Source: Bacteroidales bacterium
GTDB taxonomy: Bacteria; Bacteroidota; Bacteroidia; Bacteroidales; UBA7960
DNA: 10,551 nt
Reading direction: 5' to 3'
NCBI GenBank assembly: GCA_007122505.1
Contig: SKTQ01000123.1
Span: 1-10,551 of the forward strand
Notes under the pieces: generated by a model
The model's database searches: none
Told to the model about the DNA's origin: nothing
Seen by the model: the letters and a program-made list of their open reading frames with translations, nothing else
Part shown: positions 1 through 6,921 of the stretch, piece after piece
How the letters are laid out: each line of letters begins with the position of its first letter
How positions within the stretch are numbered: position 1 is the stretch's first letter
Translations under genes and position numbers: made by a program

Positions 1-545
1 CGGATGGTAAGATCCGAAATGGCAAACAAGATAAAAAAAGCCATGATGGCAAATCCCACCACCTTTGACGGTGGCGTGGTGAGTATGGGAGTTGCACCTT
101 TCCCAAACAAAAATGCGGTATAGACCATGGCCAGGATCAGCAAGGGACCCATGGCAGGGTTGATGGCCACCAGCGGCTGAACCAGCATAAACGGTGTGTA
201 GGCAAGCATGCATAAGGTAATGGAACGTTCAGGGTCAGGATCGCTCTGAAAGGCCTTACCAAGCCTTGATAGCAATATCCCGCCCAGCCACACGGAAAGT
301 ATGTAGGCGCAAAGACTGACGATAAATATCACCGAAAGCTGGTCACCCCGTAAAACCTGGCCGGCATTCAATGCCTGCATCATCTCCCGGACCATGCGAC
401 CCACAGCACCCAGTAAGAACAAAGGCATCCCATATGAAACAAATAAAGACCTCATTGCAGGAAGGTCTGCTGAAAATTCAGCAAAAAATCGGGCCGGTCT
501 GAACAAAACTCCCTGAATAATTTGTAAATTGTTGCTCTTTTTCAT
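1..545 (-). CDS. Yip1-family multi-pass inner-membrane protein, 3' end cut by window edge
   Basis: An open frame reads leftward off the left edge with no stop codon, giving 181 visible residues that begin MKKSNNLQIIQGVLFRPARF. A short amphipathic N-terminus is followed by about five hydrophobic segments, near residues 33-49, 71-93, 107-127, 131-150 and 161-180. A cytoplasmic-type start carrying a 'P..FF.E' pattern, followed by five membrane spans, is the usual layout of bacterial Yip1-domain proteins (about 180-220 residues), so little is probably missing. The biochemical role of this family in bacteria is not established. I chose the ATG at 545 because homologues I recall start with a similar lysine-rich leader just before 'I..I..P'. 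In-frame ATGs at 557, 563 and 584 are alternatives; the one at 584 would lie only about 20 nt from the predicted transcription start. The gene is divergent from xerD. The family call is moderately sure; the function is unknown. Confidence 0.72.
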   Translation of the reverse strand, partial: MKKSNNLQIIQGVLFRPARFFAEFSADLPAMRSLFVSYGMPLFLLGAVGRMVREMMQALNAGQVLRGDQLSVIFIVSLCAYILSVWLGGILLSRLGKAFQSDPDPERSITLCMLAYTPFMLVQPLVAINPAMGPLLILAMVYTAFLFGKGATPILTTPPSKVVGFAIMAFFILFAISDLTI

Positions 546-607
546 GAAAACAGACATTTGCATTCGGATCAGCAAGCCAGACATTATGCCGGAGTCCGAT
601 CACGCGC

Positions 608-615
608 CAAAATTA
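608..615 (-). promoter_or_regulatory. Candidate Bacteroidota -7 box for the Yip1-like gene
   Basis: The minus strand reads TAATTTTG, an exact match to the Bacteroidota -7 consensus TAnnTTTG. A TTTC, three of four matches to the -33 TTTG, lies 23 bp upstream at 639-642, at the edge of accepted spacing. Transcription would start near 601, giving a leader of about 55 nt to the ATG at 545. The box lies inside a 7-bp inverted repeat (608-625). The function is inferred from motif and position only. Confidence 0.45.
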
Positions 616-625
616 AGGAATTTTG
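608..625. repeat. 7-bp perfect inverted repeat over the promoter element
   Basis: The sequence CAAAATT, four bases AAGG, then AATTTTG forms a perfect inverted repeat in the spacer between the divergent Yip1-like and xerD genes. Its left arm is the candidate -7 box of the leftward gene. It could be a protein-binding site, or it could simply reflect AT-rich symmetry around the promoter. There is no adjacent T-run on either strand to suggest a terminator. Confidence 0.35.
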
Positions 626-723
626 CGGGCAATCATAAGAAAAGTTTCCCGGCAGGCCATGCATGTGTCCGGATAATATTGTGAACTTGCAGGAATATTT
701 TAATCGTATAATCAATACAGCCA

Positions 724-1644
724 ATGAATTGGGAAAGCTGGATCAGGGGTTTTGCAGATTATCTAAGGCTGGAGAGGTCTTTGTCGGAGCATTCAGTGGC
801 TGCATACGTAAATGATGTGCGGAAGCTGGCAAGTTTTTGTTCCATGCAGGAGGAGCATAAGTCTCCTGTTTCCGTTGATCAGAATGACCTGTTGTTGTTT
901 GTTGCATGGGTTCATAAACTTGGCGTATCCGAACGTACGCAGGCCAGGATCATTTCAGGCATACGCGCTTTTTATCATTATCTGATGATGGAAGACGCCA
1001 TCACCGGCAATCCTGCCGCAAACCTGGATGCACCCCGCATTGGAAGAAAACTGCCGGAGTTTCTTACTATAGAAGAGGTCGAACGGATCATTGCGGCCAT
1101 AGACCTCAGCGATCCGTTGGGCCAGCGCAACAGGGCCATTGTGGAAACATTGTACGGGTGCGGGTTGCGGGTGTCGGAGCTGCTGCAACTGAAAATATCG
1201 GATTTAAACACCGCAGACGAATTTATAAGGGTCACAGGAAAAGGCAATAAACAACGGCTGGTTCCCATAGGCAGGGAGGCTCTGAAGCATATTAACCTTT
1301 ACCTGGACAGCAGCAGGAGAACATTGAACGTTGCCCGTGGTTTCGAGGATCATCTTTTTCTCAACAAAAGAGGCAAAGCATTGAGTCGCGTAATGGTCTT
1401 TACCATGATTAAAAAACTCACCCAGCGAGCCGGTATCAGAAAAAACATCAGCCCCCATACCTTCCGGCACAGTTTTGCCACACACCTGGTTGAAGGTGGC
1501 GCAGATCTGCGTGCCGTACAAGACATGCTCGGTCATGAATCAATCACCACAACCGAGATTTACACACATCTTAGCAGAGAATACCTCAAAGAGAATCTGC
1601 TTTCTTTTCACCCCCGGGCAAAGATCAGCGGCCGGCAACAATGA
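724..1644 (+). CDS. xerD: Site-specific tyrosine recombinase XerD
   Basis: This 306-residue protein is a cytoplasmic tyrosine recombinase that, with its partner XerC, resolves chromosome dimers at dif during division, normally under FtsK control. The N-terminal SAM-like core-binding domain spans about residues 3-90 and the catalytic domain about 112-295. All six catalytic residues are visible: Arg149 (CGLRVSELL), Lys173 (TGKGNKQR), His245 and Arg248 (SPHTFRHS), His271 (LGHESI) and the nucleophile Tyr280 (EIYTHL). Length fits XerD/XerC, which are close to 300 residues. The start 'RGFADYLRLERSLSEHSVAAY' region matches Bacteroidota XerD better than a phage integrase, and no other mobile-element gene or attachment site is nearby. 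XerC cannot be fully excluded. A weak -7-like TAATATTG (one mismatch) sits at 674-681. The 3' end overlaps the convergent hemW by 20 bp. Confidence 0.93.
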   Translation: MNWESWIRGFADYLRLERSLSEHSVAAYVNDVRKLASFCSMQEEHKSPVSVDQNDLLLFVAWVHKLGVSERTQARIISGIRAFYHYLMMEDAITGNPAANLDAPRIGRKLPEFLTIEEVERIIAAIDLSDPLGQRNRAIVETLYGCGLRVSELLQLKISDLNTADEFIRVTGKGNKQRLVPIGREALKHINLYLDSSRRTLNVARGFEDHLFLNKRGKALSRVMVFTMIKKLTQRAGIRKNISPHTFRHSFATHLVEGGADLRAVQDMLGHESITTTEIYTHLSREYLKENLLSFHPRAKISGRQQ

Positions 1645-2782
1645 ATAAGTCAGCTGCAATACCGTCGGCAAAGAATTTGCCCTCCCTGGTCAGGGTGAGT
1701 ATTTTCCCTTTACGCATGATCTTCCCGCTCAGAATATGTTTTTCAGCAAGGCGGAGGAGCGAATCTGAAAACTCCCTGCCCCATTCATCATACACTTTCT
1801 GAAGATCACAACCCCATGAAGTGCGAAGTGAGGTCATTACATACTCGTTGCATGCATCGGCATCCGTCAGCTCCTCTCCTTCCCAAAATGGTATTCCCTT
1901 TTGCATGGTTTCTATATATACGGAAGTGTTTGCGGGATTCCAGTAACGATTGCCCGGCTTGTAACTGTGAGCAGAAGGGCCTAACCCAAGGTAGGGAACG
2001 CCTGTCCAGTAACTCACATTGTGCTGAGACTGGTAACCGGGAAGAGCGAAATTGGATATTTCATAATGCGCATATCCCGATTCTTCCAATATGTCGCACA
2101 TGATATTGAATTGCCTGGCGGCTTGTTCATCATTAACGGCAGATACCTTCCCTTTCCTGATCATATATTCCAAAACCGTTTTTTTCTCCACGGTCAGGGC
2201 GTATGCAGAAATGTGTGGTATTTCCATATCAATCAACTGCCTCAGATTGGCCTCCCACATGGCGTCACTCATGCCCGGAATACCATAGATCAGGTCAACG
2301 GTGAGGTTGGTAAATCCAATCTTTTGTGCATTCCTGATACTTTGTACTGCCTGCACCGGTGAATGGCTCCGGTTCATAAACTGCAGGTCCGGAAAATGAA
2401 AACTCTGAACTCCTATGCTTAAACGGTTTATGGGTGACTGCCTCAACGACAGCAACTTTTCGTAGGTAAGGTCGTCGGGATTGGCCTCAAGGGTAATTTC
2501 TTTTACCTGTCCGGCCGGAAATACTTTCCTGATTCTTTCAAAAATGCGTATCAATTCCGAAGTATGCAGTAGCGAGGGGGTGCCACCTCCAATATATATG
2601 GTTTCAATATGTGTACTGCAACCCGGAGAAGGCAGATCGTGGAAATAATTCCGGCGCATTTCCGCCTCTTTTAGCAATGCATCAATAAATGCCAATTTGT
2701 TTTTTAATGAAACAGAAAAGTGGAAATTACAGTAATGGCAAGCCTGCTTACAAAAAGGGATGTGAATATATATTCCTGCCAT
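1625..2782 (-). CDS. hemW: Radical SAM heme chaperone HemW (formerly oxygen-independent coproporphyrinogen oxidase-like)
   Basis: The 385-residue product begins MAGIYIHIPFCKQACHYCNF. It carries the radical SAM CxxxCxxC cluster ligands Cys11, Cys15 and Cys18, followed by the GGGTPS motif at 65-70 that is typical of SAM binding in this family. HemN, the true coproporphyrinogen III dehydrogenase, has an additional cysteine directly after the motif (CxxxCxxCxC). Here that position is Phe20, which is the HemW signature. HemW proteins bind heme and deliver it to respiratory targets. Length agrees with the usual 370-400 residues, and the central region has the normal family pattern (SIGVQSF, LIYGIPG, YEISNFA, LGLGPSAHS). 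The start is supported by alignment of the N-terminal 'IYIHIPFC' motif. The gene is divergent from pgeF and converges with xerD, whose last 20 bp it overlaps. Annotation tools often mislabel this family as HemN. Confidence 0.93.
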   Translation of the reverse strand: MAGIYIHIPFCKQACHYCNFHFSVSLKNKLAFIDALLKEAEMRRNYFHDLPSPGCSTHIETIYIGGGTPSLLHTSELIRIFERIRKVFPAGQVKEITLEANPDDLTYEKLLSLRQSPINRLSIGVQSFHFPDLQFMNRSHSPVQAVQSIRNAQKIGFTNLTVDLIYGIPGMSDAMWEANLRQLIDMEIPHISAYALTVEKKTVLEYMIRKGKVSAVNDEQAARQFNIMCDILEESGYAHYEISNFALPGYQSQHNVSYWTGVPYLGLGPSAHSYKPGNRYWNPANTSVYIETMQKGIPFWEGEELTDADACNEYVMTSLRTSWGCDLQKVYDEWGREFSDSLLRLAEKHILSGKIMRKGKILTLTREGKFFADGIAADLFIVAGR

Positions 2783-2847
2783 GATAAAAAAGAATTTATA
2801 AAGGGGTCTGACGGCAATGAACGATATATTTCATATCATCAGAAAAA

Positions 2848-2855
2848 CAAATGTA
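2848..2855 (-). promoter_or_regulatory. Candidate -7 box for hemW
   Basis: The minus strand reads TACATTTG, an exact TAnnTTTG match. Transcription starting near 2841 would give a leader of about 60 nt to the hemW ATG at 2782. No good TTTG -33 element is visible at the expected distance, so the call rests on the -7 match and its position. Confidence 0.45.
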
Positions 2856-2918
2856 ATAAAAACTCATATTATTGATGATTTTGAACTCACGCATAGCGAA
2901 AAATTAAACAAAAATTCA

Positions 2919-2926
2919 TACATTTG
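2919..2926 (+). promoter_or_regulatory. Candidate -7 box for pgeF
   Basis: TACATTTG is an exact TAnnTTTG match ending 22 bp before the pgeF ATG, which implies a short leader of about 16 nt. It is the same octamer as the divergent hemW box, and the two lie about 63 bp apart facing away from each other. A TTTG at 2880-2883 is too far upstream (35 bp spacer) to be the partner -33 element. Confidence 0.48.
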
Positions 2927-2948
2927 AACGTTAACCAAAACCATTGCC

Positions 2949-3776
2949 ATGCAAAAACAAGATCTGGGCAGCACTTCTGTTTACACCTTCGACCATCTTG
3001 CAAAATTTGACAACATCCTGCATTTTGTATCCACCAGGGATGGTGGCATGAGTGACCGGAACTTTTCGTCATTGAATGTGGGTTTCCACGTGGGAGACAA
3101 CAATTTCAAGGTACTGCAAAACCGCCGCATCCTGGCAGATGCCCTTGGGGTGGACTTGCTAAAATTTACTTTTGCCAATCAGTGCCACAGCGCCAATGTA
3201 GCTGTTGTAAACGATACCGGCCGCGGAAAAGGTGCACTGGAAAAAGAAAGTGCGCTGATCAACACCGATGGAATGGTTACCAACGTGCAGAACATTTGCC
3301 TGGGCGTACAGATCGCTGACTGCGTGCCCATACTTTTATACGATCCTGTTCAACAGGTTGTTGCCTCCCTGCATGCAGGATGGAAAGGCACCCTGAGGAA
3401 AATTGTCAGGGAAGCCGTCTCAAAAATGATACAGCAATACGGAAGCAAGGCAGAAAATATCCTGGCGGGACTGGGACCATCAAACGGCCCATGCTGCTAT
3501 GAAGTGGGCGACGACGTTTACCGTGAAGCAAAAGTCACCCTTGGCTCGCTTCTGAATATTATCAAACCTGCTGCGGACCGACCCGGAAAATATATTTTCG
3601 ACCAGTGGGAAGCCAATATCCGGCAACTGAAAGAAGCAGGAGTAAAAGAAGAAAACATAGAACTGGCAGGGATTTGCTGCCAATGCGAAGACAGTAGTTT
3701 TTTTTCATCCAGGGCCGGAAACGGCGTTTCCGGAAGGTTTATGGCCGGCATTATGCTGAAGAAATTGCGGCACTAA
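2949..3776 (+). CDS. pgeF: Peptidoglycan editing factor PgeF (laccase/YfiH domain, DUF152)
   Basis: This 275-residue cytoplasmic protein belongs to the YfiH/DUF152 family, often annotated as 'polyphenol oxidase' or 'laccase domain protein'. In Escherichia coli the family member PgeF removes wrongly incorporated amino acids, chiefly L-Ser in place of L-Ala, from UDP-MurNAc precursors. Visible family marks are the substrate loop FANQCHSANV with His80, Cys125 in QIADCVPILL, and His142 in SLHAGWKG. These three form the usual metal-binding His-Cys-His set. The GPSNGPCCYEVG motif spans residues 166-177, and a C-terminal 'FFSSR.G..SGRF' block completes the fold. Length is within the normal range. 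It is divergent from hemW, and the next gene follows closely on the same strand. The copper oxidase activity reported for some family members is a possible alternative, but the editing role is the better-supported one. Confidence 0.92.
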   Translation: MQKQDLGSTSVYTFDHLAKFDNILHFVSTRDGGMSDRNFSSLNVGFHVGDNNFKVLQNRRILADALGVDLLKFTFANQCHSANVAVVNDTGRGKGALEKESALINTDGMVTNVQNICLGVQIADCVPILLYDPVQQVVASLHAGWKGTLRKIVREAVSKMIQQYGSKAENILAGLGPSNGPCCYEVGDDVYREAKVTLGSLLNIIKPAADRPGKYIFDQWEANIRQLKEAGVKEENIELAGICCQCEDSSFFSSRAGNGVSGRFMAGIMLKKLRH

Positions 3777-3781
3777 ATTTG
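3774..3781 (+). promoter_or_regulatory. Candidate -7 box overlapping the pgeF stop codon, for the T9SS protein gene
   Basis: TAAATTTG, an exact TAnnTTTG match, begins with the TAA stop codon of pgeF. Transcription would start near 3788, about 42 nt before the ATG at 3830. A poor -33 match (TTAT at 3751-3754, 19-bp spacer) lies upstream. If real, the secreted protein has its own promoter rather than depending only on pgeF read-through. The overlap with a stop codon could also make the match a coincidence. Confidence 0.33.
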
Positions 3782-3829
3782 ATGGAGAATGATGGCCTCA
3801 ATAGAGGTAAAAAACCAAACAACGAAACG

Positions 3830-4477
3830 ATGAAAAATAACCTGACTGCCTGGCTGATTTTATTCTTTGCAATAAGCTTACAGGCTGAAAATGCCCCACA
3901 GTCATCCGGTTACGATGCGGGATCTGTTATGGTGACTTCGGCTGAAGCCGGAAACTCAATGGAAAACGCTCCCGGAACAGACAATGGCCTCATCCAAACC
4001 TGGAATCTCAGTTTTGATGTTCGGGATAATACAGGAACCTCTCTGGCGAATGCAGTAATCATTTTGAACGGCAAAGAAAACAAAGCCGGCAACTATCTTT
4101 TTCCCGAAATCCAAACCGGGGAATACCTTTACAAAATAATTGCCGATGGCTATTTTGAGAAAGAAGGTACCGTAACAGTAAATAAACATACCTCACTGAT
4201 GCTTACCCTTACCCCCGACGAACTGCAAACAACAGTACCGGTTCAGGTAGAAACCAATGTTTATCCCAATCCGGCCAGGAATCAGCTGTTCATTGAAAGC
4301 AATATCAATATCCAGGAAATACGCCTGATTGACATCCTTGGTCAGATTGTTTACAGCATTCAGCTCAACGACAACCTTCATGAAATGGATGTACAGGGCT
4401 TCCATGCCGGAATCTATTTCCTGCAGGTTTACACAACCAATGACGTTGTAACACACCGGATACAGGTAACCAGATAA
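3830..4477 (+). CDS. Small secreted protein with carboxypeptidase-regulatory-like fold and T9SS type A sorting domain
   Basis: From the ATG at 3830 the product has 215 residues. It opens with a Sec signal peptide (MKNNLTAWLILFFAISLQA, likely cleaved after Ala19). A Ser/Gly-rich linker covers about 20-57. One beta-sandwich-like domain follows at about 60-128, with the pattern 'FDV.D..G..L.NA.I.LNG', then 'G.Y.F..I..G.Y.Y.I.A.GY', which resembles carboxypeptidase-regulatory or PEGA-type modules. The T9SS C-terminal sorting domain covers about 144-215, with VYPNPARNQL, a central 'IRLIDILGQIVYS' and 'GIYFLQV' near the end. The protein should cross the outer membrane through T9SS and be anchored or released after sorting-domain removal. 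An upstream in-frame TTG at 3779 would put 17 polar residues before the signal peptide, so I reject it. No enzyme domain is visible; the function is unknown. The gene is 53 bp downstream of pgeF, with a possible promoter of its own. Confidence 0.86.
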   Translation: MKNNLTAWLILFFAISLQAENAPQSSGYDAGSVMVTSAEAGNSMENAPGTDNGLIQTWNLSFDVRDNTGTSLANAVIILNGKENKAGNYLFPEIQTGEYLYKIIADGYFEKEGTVTVNKHTSLMLTLTPDELQTTVPVQVETNVYPNPARNQLFIESNINIQEIRLIDILGQIVYSIQLNDNLHEMDVQGFHAGIYFLQVYTTNDVVTHRIQVTR

Positions 4478-4555
4478 GCTCCGGCCCAAGAATTGACCAG
4501 ACAAAGGACAGCATTTATTCTACCGGCAATTCCTTAAATTTTACTTGATTTTTTA

Positions 4556-4593
4556 AATGCAGATCATCAGGATTGATAATCTGCATTATTTTT
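4556..4593 (+). terminator. Strong hairpin with T-run after the T9SS protein gene; probable intrinsic terminator
   Basis: AATGCAGAT (4556-4564) pairs perfectly with ATCTGCATT (4579-4587). Inside, after one C/A mismatch, ATCA pairs with TGAT around a GGAT loop, so 13 base pairs form in all. TATTTTT follows, and the hairpin sits 78 bp after the upstream stop codon, as expected for a rightward Rho-independent terminator. The reverse strand has no comparable T-run after the stem. Its right end overlaps the predicted pepT -7 box, so an operator or leader role is an alternative. Confidence 0.6.
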
Positions 4594-4594
4594 G
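4587..4594 (+). promoter_or_regulatory. Candidate -7 box for pepT
   Basis: TATTTTTG is an exact TAnnTTTG match. Transcription would start near 4601, about 39 nt before the pepT ATG at 4640. No -33 TTTG is found at the right distance because that region is filled by the hairpin at 4556-4587. The T-run needed for a terminator contributes most of the match, so chance overlap is possible. Confidence 0.38.
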
Positions 4595-4639
4595 TATCCC
4601 AAAATACTGATGCACCCACAGGCAAAACAATAGGCCAAG

Positions 4640-5893
4640 ATGACAGATACAGGCTCCCTGAAAGCGTTTTTACTGGAGAAATTTTTGAAATATGTGGCTG
4701 TTGATACCACCAGCAACCCCTTTTCCAGCACCTTCCCCAGCACTGAAAACCAGCTGGTCCTGGCCGACATGCTCGTTGCAGAGCTGAAGGCACTGGGTTT
4801 GAAAGATGCATCAGCAGATGAACACGGATACGTGATGGCCACATTGCCTTCCAACACCGATAAACCTCTTCCTGTTGTGGGATTTGTTGCCCACATGGAT
4901 ACCAGCCCCGACATGAACGGCTCCGGAATCAAACCCCTTATCCACCGCAATTATTCAGGAGGTGATTTGGTGCTCAACAAAAAGGAAAACATCATCATGC
5001 AGGTCCGTGAATTCCCAATTATGCTGGATTATATCGGTCAGACGCTGATCACTTCCGACGGAACAAGCTTGCTGGGAGCAGACAATAAAGCAGGCATTGC
5101 TGAAATCATGGCTACCTTAAGATACCTGTCGGAAAACCCCGGCCTGCCGCATGGACCAATAAAAATTGCTTTTACACCTGACGAGGAAATCGGCAAGGGT
5201 GCTGATCATTTTGATGTTGAGCGATTTGGTGCGGATTTCGCCTTTACCGTTGACGGCGGGGGTCTTGGTGAGTTACAATATGAAAACTTTAACGCCGCTT
5301 TCGCGAAAATTACCATCAGGGGCAAAAGCATCCACCCAGGTGATGCAAAAAACAAAATGGTGAATGCAGCATTGTTGGGTATGGAGTTCAATGCTATGCT
5401 TCCCGAAAGTGAAAGACCCGAACATACTGAAGGTTATGAAGGCTTTTTCCACCTGACAAGCTTTAGCGGTGCCGTTGAGGAAGCACGTTTGGAATACATC
5501 ATCCGTGACCATGACAACAAACGCTTCCAAAAAAGAAAAAACACCGTACATCGCATTGCCGCCGGGATGAATGAGAAATATGGCAGCAAAACCCTGCATG
5601 TGGAGATGAAAGATCAGTACTACAATATGCGGAGTAAAATTGCCGATGTGATGCATATTGTATCGCTGGCAAGGGAGGCAATGGAAAGTGTCTCTGTAAA
5701 GCCCAGGGTGATCGCCATTCGCGGGGGCACCGACGGTGCCCGTTTGTCATACATGGGGCTCCCCTGCCCCAACCTGTTTACCGGTGGCCATAATTACCAC
5801 GGCCGTTTTGAATTTATCCCACTGGAAAGCATGGAAAAAGCTACCCGGGTCATCATACGGATCATTGAAATGATCCCGGAAAAATATGGCTAA
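4640..5893 (+). CDS. pepT: Peptidase T (tripeptide aminopeptidase)
   Basis: This 417-residue protein is a cytoplasmic di-zinc M20B metallopeptidase that releases the N-terminal residue from tripeptides. The metal and catalytic set aligned to Salmonella PepT is present: His85 and Asp87 in VAHMDTSPD, bridging Asp148 in LLGADNKAG, the Glu182-Glu183 pair in TPDEEIGKG, Asp205 in FTVDGGG, and His387 in GGHNYHGRFEF. The lid domain falls at about 215-325. The IRGGTDGARLS motif at 370-380 is the usual PepT substrate-binding segment. Length is close to the roughly 410 residues of E. coli PepT. The ATG at 4640 gives the standard N-terminus, ending in 'LLEKFLKYVAVDTTS'. It is preceded by a candidate promoter and probable terminator. 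Its TAA stop overlaps the TAG stop of the convergent gap gene within the four bases CTAA. Intracellular peptide use, consistent with a protein-degrading lifestyle, is inferred. Confidence 0.95.
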   Translation: MTDTGSLKAFLLEKFLKYVAVDTTSNPFSSTFPSTENQLVLADMLVAELKALGLKDASADEHGYVMATLPSNTDKPLPVVGFVAHMDTSPDMNGSGIKPLIHRNYSGGDLVLNKKENIIMQVREFPIMLDYIGQTLITSDGTSLLGADNKAGIAEIMATLRYLSENPGLPHGPIKIAFTPDEEIGKGADHFDVERFGADFAFTVDGGGLGELQYENFNAAFAKITIRGKSIHPGDAKNKMVNAALLGMEFNAMLPESERPEHTEGYEGFFHLTSFSGAVEEARLEYIIRDHDNKRFQKRKNTVHRIAAGMNEKYGSKTLHVEMKDQYYNMRSKIADVMHIVSLAREAMESVSVKPRVIAIRGGTDGARLSYMGLPCPNLFTGGHNYHGRFEFIPLESMEKATRVIIRIIEMIPEKYG

Positions 5894-6921
5894 ACCTGAT
5901 CACGGGAAGTCCAATGCTTTCTCAACAGGGCAATGAGATCCACCAGTCGGCTGGCATAGGCGAATTCATTATCATACCATGCGATAATTTGAAGGAAGTC
6001 GCCACCGAGCACACGTGTGCTCAGTGAATCAAATACCGCTGAGTGGGGATTTCCGATAACATCACTGGACACAATAGGATCCTCACAATACTGGATTATT
6101 CCACCCAGGAGCCCCCCGGCCGCTTCCCTGAAAAGATCATTGACTTCTGCCACTGTAGTCTTTCCCCTGAGAATGGCATTTAACTCCACGAAAGAACCGT
6201 CGCTGACAGGCACACGGGTGGCCAAACCGTCGAAACAACCAGCCAAACCGGGCATCAATTTGTGCACTGCTTTGATGGCACTGGTGGTGGTGGGAATGAT
6301 ATTTTGATTGGCGCATCTGCCCCTTCGCAAATCCCTGTGGGGTCCATCCGTCACATTCTGGCTGTTGGTAAAGGGATGAACCGTATTCATAAAAGCACGA
6401 TCAATTCCCCAGTACCCCTCAATCAATTGTAAGATCGGTGCAATACAATTTGTGGTACAAGAGGCATTGCTGATAATCTTCTGACCGGGGCGCAAACTGT
6501 CTTCATTGACCCCGATTACGATCATATTATCCAGATCTTGCGCCGGCGGACAAGAAAGTACAATGTTCCTGACACCCTCTTTCCCATGTTTTTGCAATGT
6601 TTCTCGCGTGACAAACAAGCCCGAGGCATCTACAACCACCTGCACCTCATGTTTATGCCAGGGAATATCTGAGGGGTCATGATACCCATATTTCCGGATT
6701 TTCCTGCCGTTGACCAAAATTTGCTGCTGATCTTCTTCTGCACCAACGCTTTGTCCGAATGCACCATGCACTGTATCGTATTTCAGCAGATGTACAAGCG
6801 CATGTAAATCCATGGGGTCGTTCACAACCAGCGTTTCCATATCATTCCGATGGTGTATCAGCCTGAATAACAGCTTACCAATTCTTCCAATACCGTTGAT
6901 TCCAATCCTGATCTTTTCCAT
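5890..6921 (-). CDS. gap: Type I glyceraldehyde-3-phosphate dehydrogenase, divergent
   Basis: The 343-residue product is a phosphorylating GAPDH, which interconverts glyceraldehyde-3-phosphate and 1,3-bisphosphoglycerate in the cytoplasm. The Rossmann motif GINGIGRIG is at 7-15. Asp35 in VVNDP suggests NAD rather than NADP. The catalytic Cys155 sits in NASCTTNCIAP, the base His182 in TVHPFTNSQ, the phosphate-site Arg236 in LATRVPVSDGS, and Asn318 in WYDNEF. Length is ordinary. Several normally near-invariant positions differ: GFGRIGR is GIGRIGK, S-A-PP is SCPP, and the final SWYDNEWGYS is AWYDNEFAYA. This may therefore be a secondary GAPDH paralogue. Erythrose-4-phosphate dehydrogenase is less likely because of the DGPHRDLRRGR segment. 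It lies 90 bp downstream of parC on the same strand, a spacer with no exact TAnnTTTG match, and converges on pepT with a 4-bp stop-codon overlap. Confidence 0.9.
   Translation of the reverse strand: MEKIRIGINGIGRIGKLLFRLIHHRNDMETLVVNDPMDLHALVHLLKYDTVHGAFGQSVGAEEDQQQILVNGRKIRKYGYHDPSDIPWHKHEVQVVVDASGLFVTRETLQKHGKEGVRNIVLSCPPAQDLDNMIVIGVNEDSLRPGQKIISNASCTTNCIAPILQLIEGYWGIDRAFMNTVHPFTNSQNVTDGPHRDLRRGRCANQNIIPTTTSAIKAVHKLMPGLAGCFDGLATRVPVSDGSFVELNAILRGKTTVAEVNDLFREAAGGLLGGIIQYCEDPIVSSDVIGNPHSAVFDSLSTRVLGGDFLQIIAWYDNEFAYASRLVDLIALLRKHWTSRDQV

Noticed and set aside
648..672. CCGG-bounded imperfect dyad just upstream of the weak xerD -7-like element
   Set aside because: The pairing needs a bulge and has little continuous stem, so it is not distinguishable from chance.
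724..1644. The tyrosine recombinase as an integrase marking a mobile element
   Set aside because: Length and sequence fit housekeeping XerD, neighbours are core genes, and no tRNA, attachment-site repeat, transposase or phage gene is seen nearby.
2021..2362. Plus-strand frames antisense to hemW
   Set aside because: They are short, lack domain signatures and mirror the conserved hemW sequence.
3779..3829. TTG start extending the T9SS protein by 17 residues
   Set aside because: It would place a polar stretch before a classical signal peptide that starts exactly at the ATG at 3830, and it begins inside the candidate -7 box.
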